Below, piece by piece: positions 1-10,159 of a stretch of DNA of 64,000 nt. The notes under the pieces are model-generated. The model saw nothing but the letters and a program-made list of their open reading frames with translations, made no database searches and was not told where the DNA came from. The DNA comes from Pasteurellaceae bacterium Macca (GTDB lineage: Bacteria; Pseudomonadota; Gammaproteobacteria; Enterobacterales; Pasteurellaceae), in contig LVZB01000001.1 of assembly GCA_023101485.1 (NCBI GenBank), forward strand, positions 1,351,001 to 1,415,000, read 5' to 3'. Numbering within the stretch: position 1 is the stretch's first letter; each line of letters opens with the position of its first letter. A program made the translations under genes and the position numbers.

Positions 1-2
1 CG

Positions 3-1487
3 GTGAAAAAAGACGTGAATCAGACGGGGAGTAAGATTCAAGCCGATCGTGTCACCGGCGTTGTGCAAGGCAATTACAACACCAAAGCGGGGAAAAACAT
101 CGAACAGAAAACCAAAGAAGAGCGTTTAACCCAATTTGTTGCGTCGGCAAGTGGCAGTGCTGGAGGGAAAACGGCAGGCGTTTCCACGAGCCAACGTGAT
201 GGCACGCAAACTTCCGTGGCATCTTCCGATGATACTGGCGTTAAAGTCAAAATTGGGCTTTCTATTCAACATAAAAAAGAGAATGAGGAACGCCTAACTC
301 ACTCAAATAGCCAATTAGATGTCGGTTCGGGGCAACTTCATATCCTTGGCAAAGCCGATATTGGTGGCGTGGATATCAATACCCAATTACCCGAATCTGA
401 ACAGCCTGAACAAAAAGCAGAGCGTTCAGAAACGCTACCTTCTAAGGAGAAATCTGCCGAAAAAGGGCAGGAACAAGCGGTCGAAAAAAATCAACAATTT
501 GCACCCGCGTTTAAGACTTTAGATGAAGAGGAAATCGAAGCCCTCATGGCGGAAAAAGGCGAAGCCTTCTTTAAAGAAGAAGCAGAGAAACAGCAAAAAG
601 AGAAACAAGCTGGCAAACACTTTACTTTATCGGCACAGGAAATTGCCTCCACCAAACAGAAAGATGAGTATAGTTATTCATCAGAATCAGCCAACTTTAG
701 CCTTGGTGTTGGTGCAGAGGGGCATTCTTCCATTGCGGATTATATTAGCCATAAGGCGAAACAGATTGCCGATGCACAGCGAGGTGTCAAACAAGATAGC
801 ACTGTCGTTTTACAAGAACTTGCCGATGGTGCGAATTTAATTACCGGCGATGCGGCAGGTGGTTCGGTGAAAGTATCCGTGGAAGCCGAAACCCGTAAAG
901 AGCAGATTGAACGCAAATCGGACAACAAAACGAAAATCGGTGGGAATCTCGAACTCGCAGCCCGAGAAGGCAGTATTGATCTCAATAACGTTGAACGAAC
1001 CGGTAACGATCCGCTCAAATTGCGGGCGAAAAAAGATGTCAATATTCGTTCAGGGGAATCTACCGAAACGAAGCGTGAAGAGAGCCGTCGCATCCGTTTC
1101 AGCCAAGGTCTGACGAGCAGTTGTGGCGCCCTTTCTGGTGGTTGTAGCGTCGGGGGAACGATTGGTGTGGATGGAAGCCATAGCAAAACCGAAGAATCGA
1201 GCAAAACCCATCAAAATAGCACCCTTGGGGATAATCTCACCATTGAAACCGGGGGCGATCTCAACCTTGAAGGGGCAAATATTGGCGGCGAAGGGGCGAA
1301 AAAACTGCACTTAAATGTCGGCGGTAAAACCAATATTACTTCCCAGCAAGATAGCTATGAGAAAAAAGTGGAAGGCTATGATTACAGTGCTACGGTGGGG
1401 GCTTCCATTGCAACGGATTTAACCATTAAACCGAGCGTCAGTGCTGGGGGGGGTACACGCAAGAGAAAGAGAGTCGCAAAACAGTGA
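3..1487 (+). CDS. Filamentous haemagglutinin/LspA-like exoprotein, internal part (5' end outside window)
   Basis: Large secreted adhesin of the two-partner-secretion type; only an internal part is present because the frame runs off the left edge, so the GTG at position 3 is not a real start. The protein is rich in Gly, Thr, Lys and Asn. It has the short periodic motifs of haemagglutinin repeats, such as GDLNLEGANIGGEGAK and KTNITSQQDS, typical of beta-helix exoproteins. It stops at 1485-1487 just after a run of eight G (1446-1453). One extra G (or two fewer) would join it in frame to the next ORF, which continues the same repeats. I therefore read 3-4381 as one gene, interrupted here. The TpsB partner transporter is not in the window. 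Family call is firm; the exact homologue (LspA, IbpA or another) is not decided. Confidence 0.85.
   Translation: MKKDVNQTGSKIQADRVTGVVQGNYNTKAGKNIEQKTKEERLTQFVASASGSAGGKTAGVSTSQRDGTQTSVASSDDTGVKVKIGLSIQHKKENEERLTHSNSQLDVGSGQLHILGKADIGGVDINTQLPESEQPEQKAERSETLPSKEKSAEKGQEQAVEKNQQFAPAFKTLDEEEIEALMAEKGEAFFKEEAEKQQKEKQAGKHFTLSAQEIASTKQKDEYSYSSESANFSLGVGAEGHSSIADYISHKAKQIADAQRGVKQDSTVVLQELADGANLITGDAAGGSVKVSVEAETRKEQIERKSDNKTKIGGNLELAAREGSIDLNNVERTGNDPLKLRAKKDVNIRSGESTETKREESRRIRFSQGLTSSCGALSGGCSVGGTIGVDGSHSKTEESSKTHQNSTLGDNLTIETGGDLNLEGANIGGEGAKKLHLNVGGKTNITSQQDSYEKKVEGYDYSATVGASIATDLTIKPSVSAGGGTRKRKRVAKQ
473..482 (+). repeat. DNA uptake signal sequences (ACAAGCGGTC), representative copy
   Basis: Ten-base uptake signal of the A. 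pleuropneumoniae type. Other copies seen by eye on either strand start near 4407, 5130, 5598, 9498, 14482, 14624, 18432, 20839, 21770, 24678, 27519, 28241, 28946, 30659 and 30688 (pair), 34612, 36539, 36901, 40260, 44004 and 44052 (pair), 47389, 57193, 59245, 61028. None was seen between about 47.4 and 57.19 kb. Positions may be off by a base or two. Confidence 0.85.
1446..1453 (+). repeat. G8 homopolymer at the frame break of the haemagglutinin gene
   Basis: Eight consecutive G within the coding region. Upstream the frame reads ...SVSAGGG; downstream, the frame giving YTQEKESRKTVNQQSG joins it exactly if the tract has nine (or six) G. This is a classic length for slipped-strand mispairing, so the gene may be phase variable and OFF in this read. 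A single-base sequencing error in a G run is the alternative. Confidence 0.75.
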
Positions 1488-4381
1488 ATCAACAATCGGG
1501 GATTCAAGGGGAGATCAGCGGTCAAATCAATGATCTCAACTTAAAAGGCGGTTACCTTGTCAATCAAGGTCGCCCTGAAAGTTTGAAAGTGAAAGGCAAA
1601 GTGGAATCTTCCACCCTTGAAGACAGCCACCACAAAGACGGCGGTTCGGTGGGCGGATCTATCGGCTTTAATCAACAAGGGCTTTCTGCCTTTAATATCA
1701 GAGGCGGACGCTCTGCACAGACCCACTATGAAGCCACACAAAAATCCACCCTGTCAGGGGTAAAACCGGAGGGTGACATCAAAGGGCCAATCAATGATGA
1801 TCTCAATAAATCGAAGGAGATCAAACGTAACGACAACTACGCCAGCACTCAATTTAACTTTGAAGGGGCAGATCTCGCGCAATTAGCGAAAAAAGCCGTC
1901 GATAAAGTGAGAGAATTGAACGCCAAAGAAAACGCAACACCGGAAAAAGCCCCAAGTGAAGAACCGATTTATGCCAAAGTGGATAAATCTCCCGAAGCCT
2001 TAGCCAAAGTCAAAGCGCGTTCCGATGAAGCAGCAGCAAAATTACCGCCAAAATCAACCGCTCACGAAGTAGATGATGGGGTTGCACCGCCATTACCACC
2101 TCGCCTAGAAACAGACAATGCGGTGGGCAGAAGTGCTACCCGCCATCAGAGTGATGCTTTACCTGCATTACCAAAAGTGGGGAAATCAAATGCTTCTGAA
2201 GAGAGTGATTACGCGGAAATTCCAGCAATAACAAATCGTAAAGCGAAAGTAGAAAGTGACTATGCAGAAATCCCAGCTGTAACAAATCGTAAAGCGAAAG
2301 TGGAAAGTGACTATGCGGAAATCCCAGCAGTTACAAATCGCAAACCACAAATCGAGAGCGATTATGCTGAAATTCCTGCAACAACAGAAAAAGCGAAGAT
2401 TGCACCAAAAGCAGAGCAAGGGAAACAAGGGGAAGAACCGATTTACGCCAAAGTGGATAAATCCCCCGAAGCCTTAGCCCGAGCAAAAGCACGTTCCGAT
2501 GAAGCGGCTGCAAAATTACCGCCAAAACCGACCGCTCACGAGGCTGATGATGAGGTCGCACCACCATTACCACCTCGCCAAGAAACGGAAAGTGCGGTGG
2601 GTAGAAGTGCTACCCGCCATCAGAATGATGCTTTACCTGCATTACCAAAAGTGGGGAAATCAAATGCTTCTGAAGAGAGTGATTATGCGGAAATTCCAGC
2701 TGTCACAAATCGTAAAGCGAAAGTGGAAAGTGACTATGCGGAGATTCCAGCCGTAACAAACCGTAAAGCGAAAGTGGAAAGTGACTATGCGGAGATTCCA
2801 GCCGTAACAAACCGTAAGGCGAAAGTGGAAAGTGACTATGCAGAAATTCCAGCAGTCACCAATCGCAAACCACAAGTCGAGAGCGATTATGCGGAAATTC
2901 CTGCCACAACAGAGAAAGCGAAGGTTGCACCAAAAGCGGAACAAGGGAAACAAGGAGAAGAACCGATTTACGCCAAAGTGGATAAATCCCCCGAAGCCTT
3001 AGCTAAAGCCAATAAGCGTTCCGATGAAGCGGTTGCAAAATTACCGCCAAAACCGACCGCTCACGAGGCAGATGATGAGGTTGCACCGCCATTGCCACCG
3101 AGAGGTGAGCACGCTGAATCTTCGCAACCAAGTGGGAAAAAAGTTCCCCCTGCTGTGCCACCAAAGCCAAAAGTAAAAATTGAAAATGGCATTGTTCGCC
3201 TTGATACATCGGCATCTAATCGCCCAAGTACCGAAGGCAAAGAGAAAGTGGAAAGTGACTATGCGGAGATCCCTGCCGTCACTAATCGCAAACCACAAGT
3301 TGAGAGCGATTATGCGGAAATTCCTGCCACAACAGAAAAAGCGAAAGTCGCACCAAAAGCGGAGCAAGGGAAACAAGGGGAAGAACCGATTTATGCCAAA
3401 GTGGATAAATCCCCCGAAGCATTAGCCAAAGCGAACGCACGTTCCGATGAAGCCGAAGCCCAACAAGGGGGTGTAAAATGGAATGCACCGAAAGCCCCAG
3501 AAGATGATGTGCCACCGGCTTTACCACCTCGCCCAACTCAAGGCGAAAAGGGGGAAGACAAAGGGAATACGCCGGTTTCCGATAAAGTAAAAGCCCTTGA
3601 ATTGGTGGAGCAACCTCGCGGTGTGTTACAACAAGCAAAAGATGCTTTCCAGCCGTTACGGGTGAAAAAGAAAATTGATGATGTCCGCCAATCTGCCGAA
3701 GAATATGGCGGAGAAGTGACCTTTAAATATGCTCAATCCAAAGGCGAAGTCTTTAAAGAGATCATCAAACATATCGAAACGGAACACGGTGTTTGTGAAT
3801 CCACCTGTGCGCACTGGATTGCGAGTAATGCTAATAACGAAAGCCTGTGGAAATCCCTCTACAAAGACGGCGATAAAAACAACAAGCTAGATAAAGAAGC
3901 CTTTGAAACCGTCAAACAGCTTCAAACGGCATTTATTAAAAGCGGCAGTAGCGCAACCCAGCAGTTTAAACTCACGGATTCGTGGTTACAGGAACAAGGC
4001 GTTGTGCCAAAAGAGAAAAAAATTGGGGATAACCGACGCCGTGATGAAGTCGCTGGTACAGTAACCAAAGACAATATTGATGGTTTGGTGAAAGCGATTG
4101 TCGATACCGGTAGCCAAGATTCCGCCATTAAGAAGATTTCCATCAATCTTGAAGGGGGATCACATACCGTGTCAGCCAGTGTGAAGGGCGATAAAGTGGT
4201 GTTCTTTGACCCGAACTTCGGCGAAATTGCGTTTAAGTCTAAGGCATCGTTTGAGAAGTGGATGAAAAACGCCTTCTGGCAGAAAAGTGGTTATGCCGGT
4301 AAAAAAGGTGGCAAACGCTTCTTTAACGTGGTCAATTATGAGCCGAAGGCGAAAAATGCCACCAACGAGGGGCAAAAATAA
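1484..4381 (+). CDS. C-terminal part of haemagglutinin-like effector: EPIYA/DYAEIP repeats plus YopT-type (C58) protease domain
   Basis: Continuation of the exoprotein after the G8 frame break; the ATG overlaps the previous stop and is probably not a true start. Residues 1-140 finish the haemagglutinin-type beta-helix. Residues about 155-660 hold four EEPIYAKVDKSPEALA blocks (tyrosines near 163, 321, 496, 637), eleven ESDYAEIPA units, three PPLPPR motifs and related PPALPPRP and PPAVPPKP. Residues about 740-960 look like a YopT/AvrPphB C58 papain-like domain: GVCESTCAHWIA with Cys771, His894 in SHTVSA and Asp909 in FFDPNFGE are the expected C-H-D triad. EPIYA tyrosines are host Src/Abl-kinase substrates in other effectors, and YopT cleaves prenylated Rho GTPases. 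H. ducreyi LspA and H. somni IbpA are the family analogues I know of. Host target here is inference. Confidence 0.85.
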   Translation: MNQQSGIQGEISGQINDLNLKGGYLVNQGRPESLKVKGKVESSTLEDSHHKDGGSVGGSIGFNQQGLSAFNIRGGRSAQTHYEATQKSTLSGVKPEGDIKGPINDDLNKSKEIKRNDNYASTQFNFEGADLAQLAKKAVDKVRELNAKENATPEKAPSEEPIYAKVDKSPEALAKVKARSDEAAAKLPPKSTAHEVDDGVAPPLPPRLETDNAVGRSATRHQSDALPALPKVGKSNASEESDYAEIPAITNRKAKVESDYAEIPAVTNRKAKVESDYAEIPAVTNRKPQIESDYAEIPATTEKAKIAPKAEQGKQGEEPIYAKVDKSPEALARAKARSDEAAAKLPPKPTAHEADDEVAPPLPPRQETESAVGRSATRHQNDALPALPKVGKSNASEESDYAEIPAVTNRKAKVESDYAEIPAVTNRKAKVESDYAEIPAVTNRKAKVESDYAEIPAVTNRKPQVESDYAEIPATTEKAKVAPKAEQGKQGEEPIYAKVDKSPEALAKANKRSDEAVAKLPPKPTAHEADDEVAPPLPPRGEHAESSQPSGKKVPPAVPPKPKVKIENGIVRLDTSASNRPSTEGKEKVESDYAEIPAVTNRKPQVESDYAEIPATTEKAKVAPKAEQGKQGEEPIYAKVDKSPEALAKANARSDEAEAQQGGVKWNAPKAPEDDVPPALPPRPTQGEKGEDKGNTPVSDKVKALELVEQPRGVLQQAKDAFQPLRVKKKIDDVRQSAEEYGGEVTFKYAQSKGEVFKEIIKHIETEHGVCESTCAHWIASNANNESLWKSLYKDGDKNNKLDKEAFETVKQLQTAFIKSGSSATQQFKLTDSWLQEQGVVPKEKKIGDNRRRDEVAGTVTKDNIDGLVKAIVDTGSQDSAIKKISINLEGGSHTVSASVKGDKVVFFDPNFGEIAFKSKASFEKWMKNAFWQKSGYAGKKGGKRFFNVVNYEPKAKNATNEGQK
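1961..3466 (+). repeat. In-frame tandem repeats: EPIYA blocks and 51-bp DYAEIP units
   Basis: Nested coding repeats. The short unit is 17 residues (51 bp, ESDYAEIPAVTNRKAKV) in runs of 4, 5 and 2. Each run is followed by a TTEKAKVAPKAEQGKQGE linker and an EPIYA block, and PPLPPR-type motifs separate the larger modules. Units are nearly identical at DNA level, so recombination could change copy number without breaking the frame. Confidence 0.9.
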
Positions 4382-4406
4382 CGCCATAGTCGGCGAAGTG
4401 AGCTAA

Positions 4407-4459
4407 ACAAGCGGTCGGATTTTGGGGACATTTTGCACGCCCCCAAATCCGACCTTTTT
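4407..4459 (+). terminator. Intrinsic terminator built on a USS
   Basis: A USS (4407-4416) forms the start of the ascending arm; GGTCGGATTTTGGGG (4413-4427) pairs with CCCCAAATCCGACC (4441-4454) with one bulge, followed by TTTTT. It ends the haemagglutinin gene and faces the convergent add gene. Confidence 0.75.
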
Positions 4460-4463
4460 GATA

Positions 4464-5507
4464 TTATGGCTGTGTAAGCTGAGGGCGGATAAGGTGTCTT
4501 AGGTGATCTTTTTCTTCATCCGTGAGGAAACTCGCTTGGATTGCATTTTCCACTAACTGCTTGGCTTCCTCGTGGCTTAACTGAATATGCTGAGCCAGTT
4601 GCCTAAATTCGTGCTGAATATGGGTTTGAGAAACGGTCATATTATCGGTATTGACCGTTGCCACCACGCCCTGTTGAAGATAGTGGCGTAGGGGATAATC
4701 CTCCCAACAAGCGACGGTTTTGGTTTGTAAATTGCTACAAGGGCACATTTCAAGGGGCGTTTTTTGGCGAATAAGCTGGGCGAGGATGTGGGCATTTTCC
4801 CGTACACGGATGCCGTGACCAATACGCTTTGCCCCAAAATCTAGCGCCTGTTGGACACTTTCTGCCCCGTCTGCTTCTCCGGCATGGAGAGTAAAAGGCA
4901 CGCCGAGATGGTTGGCGAGTTGGAAAATCGGTGCGAATTGTGCCGTGGGGTAGAGGGCTTCTGCACCGGCTAAATCTACCGCCACCACTCCCATTGGCTC
5001 ATTTTGTGTGGCTTTTTGGGTTAAAAATTGGTGGGCAAGGCGGACGGTTTCTTCATTTTGAGATTGGTTATCCGCTCCACGCATACAGCATAGGATCACA
5101 TTGACACGGTACAATGATTGACATTTTTTGACCGCTTGTAACCCCTGTAAAACCGCTTCCACGGCTTGTTGCTGGCTCATATTTTCACGTTGATGGAGTT
5201 GCGGTGCAAAGCGAATTTCAGCATAACGTAACCCTTGTTGATCCAAGCGTTGGATAAGATCTTCCACCGCATTAGTGAGGGCTTCAGGGCGTTGAAGCAG
5301 TTGTAGCGGAATCTCAAAACTGGCTAAATATTGGTTGAGGTCAGCACAATCTGCCGGGGCAGAAATCAGGGATTTCAAGGCGGTGGGGTCTTGAGTTGGG
5401 AGCGTAATTTGTTGTTTTGCCGCCCAAGTGATCATCCATTCTGGGGTGAGTGAGCCGTCTAAATGGAGGTGTAAATCAATTAAACCATAGTGGGAAAATC
5501 CGTGCAT
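4464..5507 (-). CDS. add: Adenosine deaminase
   Basis: Hydrolytic deamination of adenosine and deoxyadenosine to inosine in purine salvage; cytoplasmic zinc enzyme. Visible motifs: metal-binding HLHLDGS near the N terminus, HAGE, GHGIRV and NTDN in the order of the amidohydrolase-type deaminase family, and the LEMCPCSN segment. The open frame begins upstream at 5573, but ATG at 5507 (MHGFSHYGLIDLHLH) is chosen because an AGGA lies about 10 nt before it and this start gives 347 residues, the usual family length. It stands alone, convergent with the haemagglutinin gene. Adenine deaminase is a closely related alternative, so substrate is a good but not certain call. Confidence 0.85.
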   Translation of the reverse strand: MHGFSHYGLIDLHLHLDGSLTPEWMITWAAKQQITLPTQDPTALKSLISAPADCADLNQYLASFEIPLQLLQRPEALTNAVEDLIQRLDQQGLRYAEIRFAPQLHQRENMSQQQAVEAVLQGLQAVKKCQSLYRVNVILCCMRGADNQSQNEETVRLAHQFLTQKATQNEPMGVVAVDLAGAEALYPTAQFAPIFQLANHLGVPFTLHAGEADGAESVQQALDFGAKRIGHGIRVRENAHILAQLIRQKTPLEMCPCSNLQTKTVACWEDYPLRHYLQQGVVATVNTDNMTVSQTHIQHEFRQLAQHIQLSHEEAKQLVENAIQASFLTDEEKDHLRHLIRPQLTQP

Positions 5508-5634
5508 AAAACCATTCCTAAAAAAAATTTGGCGGATTTTAGCGGAAAAGGGCGGAAAAGATAAGTGGGACAATCTTACAAATTTTTTACCAAATCTGAC
5601 CGCTTGTTTCCTAGCCGATGACGTGGAAATAGGC

Positions 5635-5640
5635 TATAAT
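5635..5640 (+). promoter_or_regulatory. Probable -10 box of the typA promoter
   Basis: TATAAT with a GC-rich discriminator (CCGCCCCC) after it, about 100 nt upstream of the typA start; the -35 is weak. A leader of roughly 95 nt would follow. Confidence 0.5.
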
Positions 5641-5653
5641 CCGCCCCCTTTAC

Positions 5654-5722
5654 ATTTGCCGATGAAAATTTATGGGCAAATCGATTTTCGTCTGGTGGGA
5701 CTTCCCCACCATTTTCTTTTTT
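5654..5722 (+). promoter_or_regulatory. typA leader with two hairpins, the second terminator-shaped
   Basis: Within the presumed 5' UTR, ATTTGCC (5654-5660) can pair with GGCAAAT (5675-5681). Then TGGTGGG (5693-5699) pairs with CCCACCA (5705-5711) around a 5-nt loop, followed directly by TTTTCTTTTTT (5712-5722). The second hairpin has the form of an intrinsic terminator 20 nt before the typA ATG. It could be an attenuator or the 3' end of a short leader RNA. Confidence 0.5.
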
Positions 5723-5741
5723 CAATGCTAAGATTTCTTTA

Positions 5742-7589
5742 ATGCAACATTTAGATACTCAAAAAATGCGTAATATCGCGATTATTGCGCACGTTGACCA
5801 CGGTAAAACGACCTTGGTTGATAAACTGCTTAAACTTTCCGGTACGTTAGACACTTCCCGTGGCGATACGGATGAACGTGTAATGGACAGCAACGACCTT
5901 GAAAAAGAGCGTGGTATTACCATTCTTGCGAAAAACACAGCGATTAACTGGAATGGCTACCGCATCAATATCGTGGATACCCCAGGGCATGCGGACTTCG
6001 GTGGCGAAGTAGAGCGTGTGCTTTCGATGGTTGATTCGGTGTTATTAGTGGTTGATGCCTTTGACGGCCCAATGCCACAAACCCGTTTCGTGACACAAAA
6101 AGCCTTCGCACACGGTTTAAAACCGATTGTGGTCATTAACAAAGTGGATCGCCCAGGTGCGCGCCCTGACTGGGTGGTGGATCAAGTCTTCGATCTCTTT
6201 GTGAATCTCGGTGCAACAGACGAGCAACTTGATTTCCCCATTATTTATGCCTCTGCATTAAATGGTGTTGCCGGTTTAGAGCATGAAGATCTTGCGCCAA
6301 ATATGGATCCGCTTTTTGAAGCGATTGTGACTCACGTTGCGCCGCCGGATGTTGAGCTTGATGCCCCATTCCAAATGCAAATCTCGCAACTTGATTACAG
6401 CAAATATTTAGGGGTTATCGGGATTGGACGCATCAAACGCGGTACGGTAAAACCAAATCAACCGGTCACGGTGATTGATGCCCAAGGAAAAGTGCGTAAT
6501 GGTCGTGTTGGACAAGTATTAGGTCACTTAGGCTTACAACGCTACGAAGCAAATGAAGCCTACGCCGGTGACATTATTGCCATTACCGGTTTAGGGGAGT
6601 TAAATATTTCCGATACCTTATGTGATGTGAATAATGTGGAAGCCCTTCCTGCATTAAGCGTGGATGAGCCAACCGTAACAATGTTCTTCTGTGTAAATAC
6701 CTCGCCATTCTGTGGTCAGGAAGGTAAATTCGTCACTTCTCGCCAAATCTTAGAGCGTTTAAACAAAGAACTTGTGCATAACGTGGCATTACGCGTAGAA
6801 GAAACTGATGATTCTGATATTTTCAGCGTTTCTGGTCGTGGTGAATTGCATTTATCCGTCTTAATCGAAAACATGCGCCGTGAAGGCTATGAATTAGCGG
6901 TTTCACGCCCGAAAGTTATCTTTAAAGAGATTGACGGTCGCAAACAAGAGCCGTTTGAGCAAGTGACCATTGATATTGAAGAACAGCATCAAGGTGCGGT
7001 GATGGAAGCCCTCGGTATTCGTAAAGGCGAAGTACGGGATATGATTCCAGATGGTAAAGGTCGTACCCGTTTAGAGTACATCATTCCAAGCCGTGGCTTG
7101 ATTGGTTTCCGTAATGAATTTATGACAATGACTTCCGGTACAGGCTTACTCTATTCGAGCTTCAGCCACTATGATGACGTTAAACCGGGTGAAATTGGTC
7201 AGCGTATCAACGGCGTATTGATCTCAAACGGCACAGGTAAAGCCCTCGCTTACTCCCTCTATGCACTACAAGATCGGGGTAAATTGATGATCGAACACGG
7301 TGTTGAGATCTATGAAGGTCAAGTCATCGGTATTCACAGCCGTTCTAACGATTTAACCGTGAATCCATTAGAAGGGAAAAAACTCACCAATATGCGTGCC
7401 TCTGGTAAAGATGATGCTTTAACGCTGACCACGCCGGTGAAATTCACCCTTGAGCAAGCCTTAGAGTTTATTGATGATGATGAGCTTGTTGAAGTAACCC
7501 CTGTTTCTGTGCGTATTCGTAAAAAATTACTCACCGAAGTAGAGCGTAAACGGGCAAACCGTACAACGTCAAGCACTAGCACTCGCTAA
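5742..7589 (+). CDS. typA: Ribosome-associated translational GTPase TypA/BipA
   Basis: Elongation-factor-like GTPase that binds the ribosome and supports 50S assembly and growth under stress or cold. N-terminal GTPase motifs are intact: AHVDHGKTT (G1), RGITI (G2), DTPGHADF (G3) and NKVDR (G4). EF-G-like domains follow and a TypA-specific C-terminal domain closes the 615-residue protein, the normal family length. The ATG at 5742 gives a slightly longer N terminus than the internal ATG at 5766; both precede the G domain. It is a single-gene unit with its own leader and a strong terminator behind. Confidence 0.96.
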   Translation: MQHLDTQKMRNIAIIAHVDHGKTTLVDKLLKLSGTLDTSRGDTDERVMDSNDLEKERGITILAKNTAINWNGYRINIVDTPGHADFGGEVERVLSMVDSVLLVVDAFDGPMPQTRFVTQKAFAHGLKPIVVINKVDRPGARPDWVVDQVFDLFVNLGATDEQLDFPIIYASALNGVAGLEHEDLAPNMDPLFEAIVTHVAPPDVELDAPFQMQISQLDYSKYLGVIGIGRIKRGTVKPNQPVTVIDAQGKVRNGRVGQVLGHLGLQRYEANEAYAGDIIAITGLGELNISDTLCDVNNVEALPALSVDEPTVTMFFCVNTSPFCGQEGKFVTSRQILERLNKELVHNVALRVEETDDSDIFSVSGRGELHLSVLIENMRREGYELAVSRPKVIFKEIDGRKQEPFEQVTIDIEEQHQGAVMEALGIRKGEVRDMIPDGKGRTRLEYIIPSRGLIGFRNEFMTMTSGTGLLYSSFSHYDDVKPGEIGQRINGVLISNGTGKALAYSLYALQDRGKLMIEHGVEIYEGQVIGIHSRSNDLTVNPLEGKKLTNMRASGKDDALTLTTPVKFTLEQALEFIDDDELVEVTPVSVRIRKKLLTEVERKRANRTTSSTSTR

Positions 7590-7594
7590 GTAAA

Positions 7595-7629
7595 GAAAAA
7601 GCGTTGGGTCATAGCTCAACGCTTTTTCT
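7595..7629 (+). terminator. Terminator of typA
   Basis: AAAAAGCGTTG pairs with CAACGCTTTTT around a short loop, immediately after the typA stop, followed by CTTAG. Confidence 0.8.
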
Positions 7630-7658
7630 TAGCATAACATGTCTAGAATATAATAAAT

Positions 7659-7691
7659 AAAAAATCCACATATAAAATATGTGGATTTTTT
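7659..7691 (-). terminator. Terminator of pyrG, symmetrical
   Basis: ATCCACATAT (7664-7673) and ATATGTGGAT (7677-7686) form a perfect 10-bp stem flanked by A and T runs on both sides. It can act on both strands; its natural role is to end the leftward pyrG transcript. Confidence 0.85.
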
Positions 7692-7708
7692 ATTATATGA
7701 CGCTGAAA

Positions 7709-9391
<1,683 letters not shown>

Positions 9392-9440
9392 TTAGGACGG
9401 GAGCGTAGTTTACAGGAATTTTCGCCCCTTGCCTAATGAA

Positions 9441-9470
9441 AAATCAAAAGCGTGGGCTTGCCACGCTTTC
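9441..9470 (-). terminator. Terminator downstream of the secreted hypothetical gene
   Basis: AAAGCGTGG (9447-9455) and CCACGCTTT (9461-9469) form a 9-bp stem; on the minus strand it is followed by TGATTTTTC. Confidence 0.65.
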
Positions 9471-9529
9471 CTTTACCGCTATGCCGACTATTGCTGAACA
9501 AGCGGTCATTTTTAGACAACAATTTGCTT

Positions 9530-10045
9530 TTATTTGACGTTAACTTTTGTACCGTCTGCAAATGTAAGATTTTTTGCTGTATTTTGTGCTCCAATTGGCG
9601 AATTTAAATTACTAATTACCACACGTGCTTTTTCTGGAATTTGCGCCAGTGGAATATGTGCTTCAATAGTCACTTTTTGTTTTGGAGATAAACCATCACC
9701 AAATCCTAAGGGAAAATCTTGGCTAAACAAGATCTCCTTTCCATAAACATAGAAACTTTCCCAATGGGCAGATTGAATTGTATGATTGCCTTTATTTTCA
9801 AGCTCATACTTAAAAACGGAAATAGGCTGATTATTCTTATCCGCCACAATACTACGCGCAACCAGTTTAATGCCGAAATTTTGGTTAAAAGCGGCAAGTG
9901 ATTTATCTTGTTGATTCTGTTTTTTTGCCTTTTTTGTGGACTTTGTTGATTTCGTTGACTTAGCTGATTTTGTTTCAGCATAGACGTGATTTACACTTAA
10001 CGTTAGGGGAAGTAATGCAAGAATAAGATATTTAAGAAATGACAT
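9530..10045 (-). CDS. Exported protein of unknown function
   Basis: I do not recognise a family. The 171-residue product starts with a clear Sec signal peptide (hydrophobic core LILALLPLTLS, probable cleavage after VYA near residue 23). A Lys/Ser/Thr-rich low-complexity stretch (KSTKSTKSTKKAKKQ) follows, then a domain of about 120 residues. That domain has alternating hydrophobic strands (VFKYELENKG, QKVTIEAHIPL, ARVVISNLNSPIG) that suggest an immunoglobulin-like or beta-sandwich fold. No cysteine follows the signal, so it is not a lipoprotein; periplasmic location is inferred. It is a single gene with its own terminator, between pyrG and the C4-dicarboxylate carrier gene. Confidence 0.7.
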   Translation of the reverse strand: MSFLKYLILALLPLTLSVNHVYAETKSAKSTKSTKSTKKAKKQNQQDKSLAAFNQNFGIKLVARSIVADKNNQPISVFKYELENKGNHTIQSAHWESFYVYGKEILFSQDFPLGFGDGLSPKQKVTIEAHIPLAQIPEKARVVISNLNSPIGAQNTAKNLTFADGTKVNVK

Positions 10046-10121
10046 AATTGTTCCTTTGAAGAGATAATAAGCTATTGATTGAGCGATATTAGCCCTTTAG
10101 CTCACAATTAGCAAGGATAAA

Positions 10122-10146
10122 ACCAAGCCCATAAAATGTGGGCTTG
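10122..10146 (-). terminator. Possible terminator of the dcuB-like gene
   Basis: CAAGCCCA (10124-10131) pairs with TGGGCTTG (10139-10146); the following tract on the minus strand is only GTTTTA, so it is a weak candidate. Confidence 0.45.
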
Positions 10147-10159
10147 ATAAGTAAAAGCG

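Noticed and set aside
2186..3638. Several antisense frames through the EPIYA/DYAEIP repeats
   Set aside because: Periodic DNA keeps other frames open; they repeat with the sense units and have no independent coding signs.
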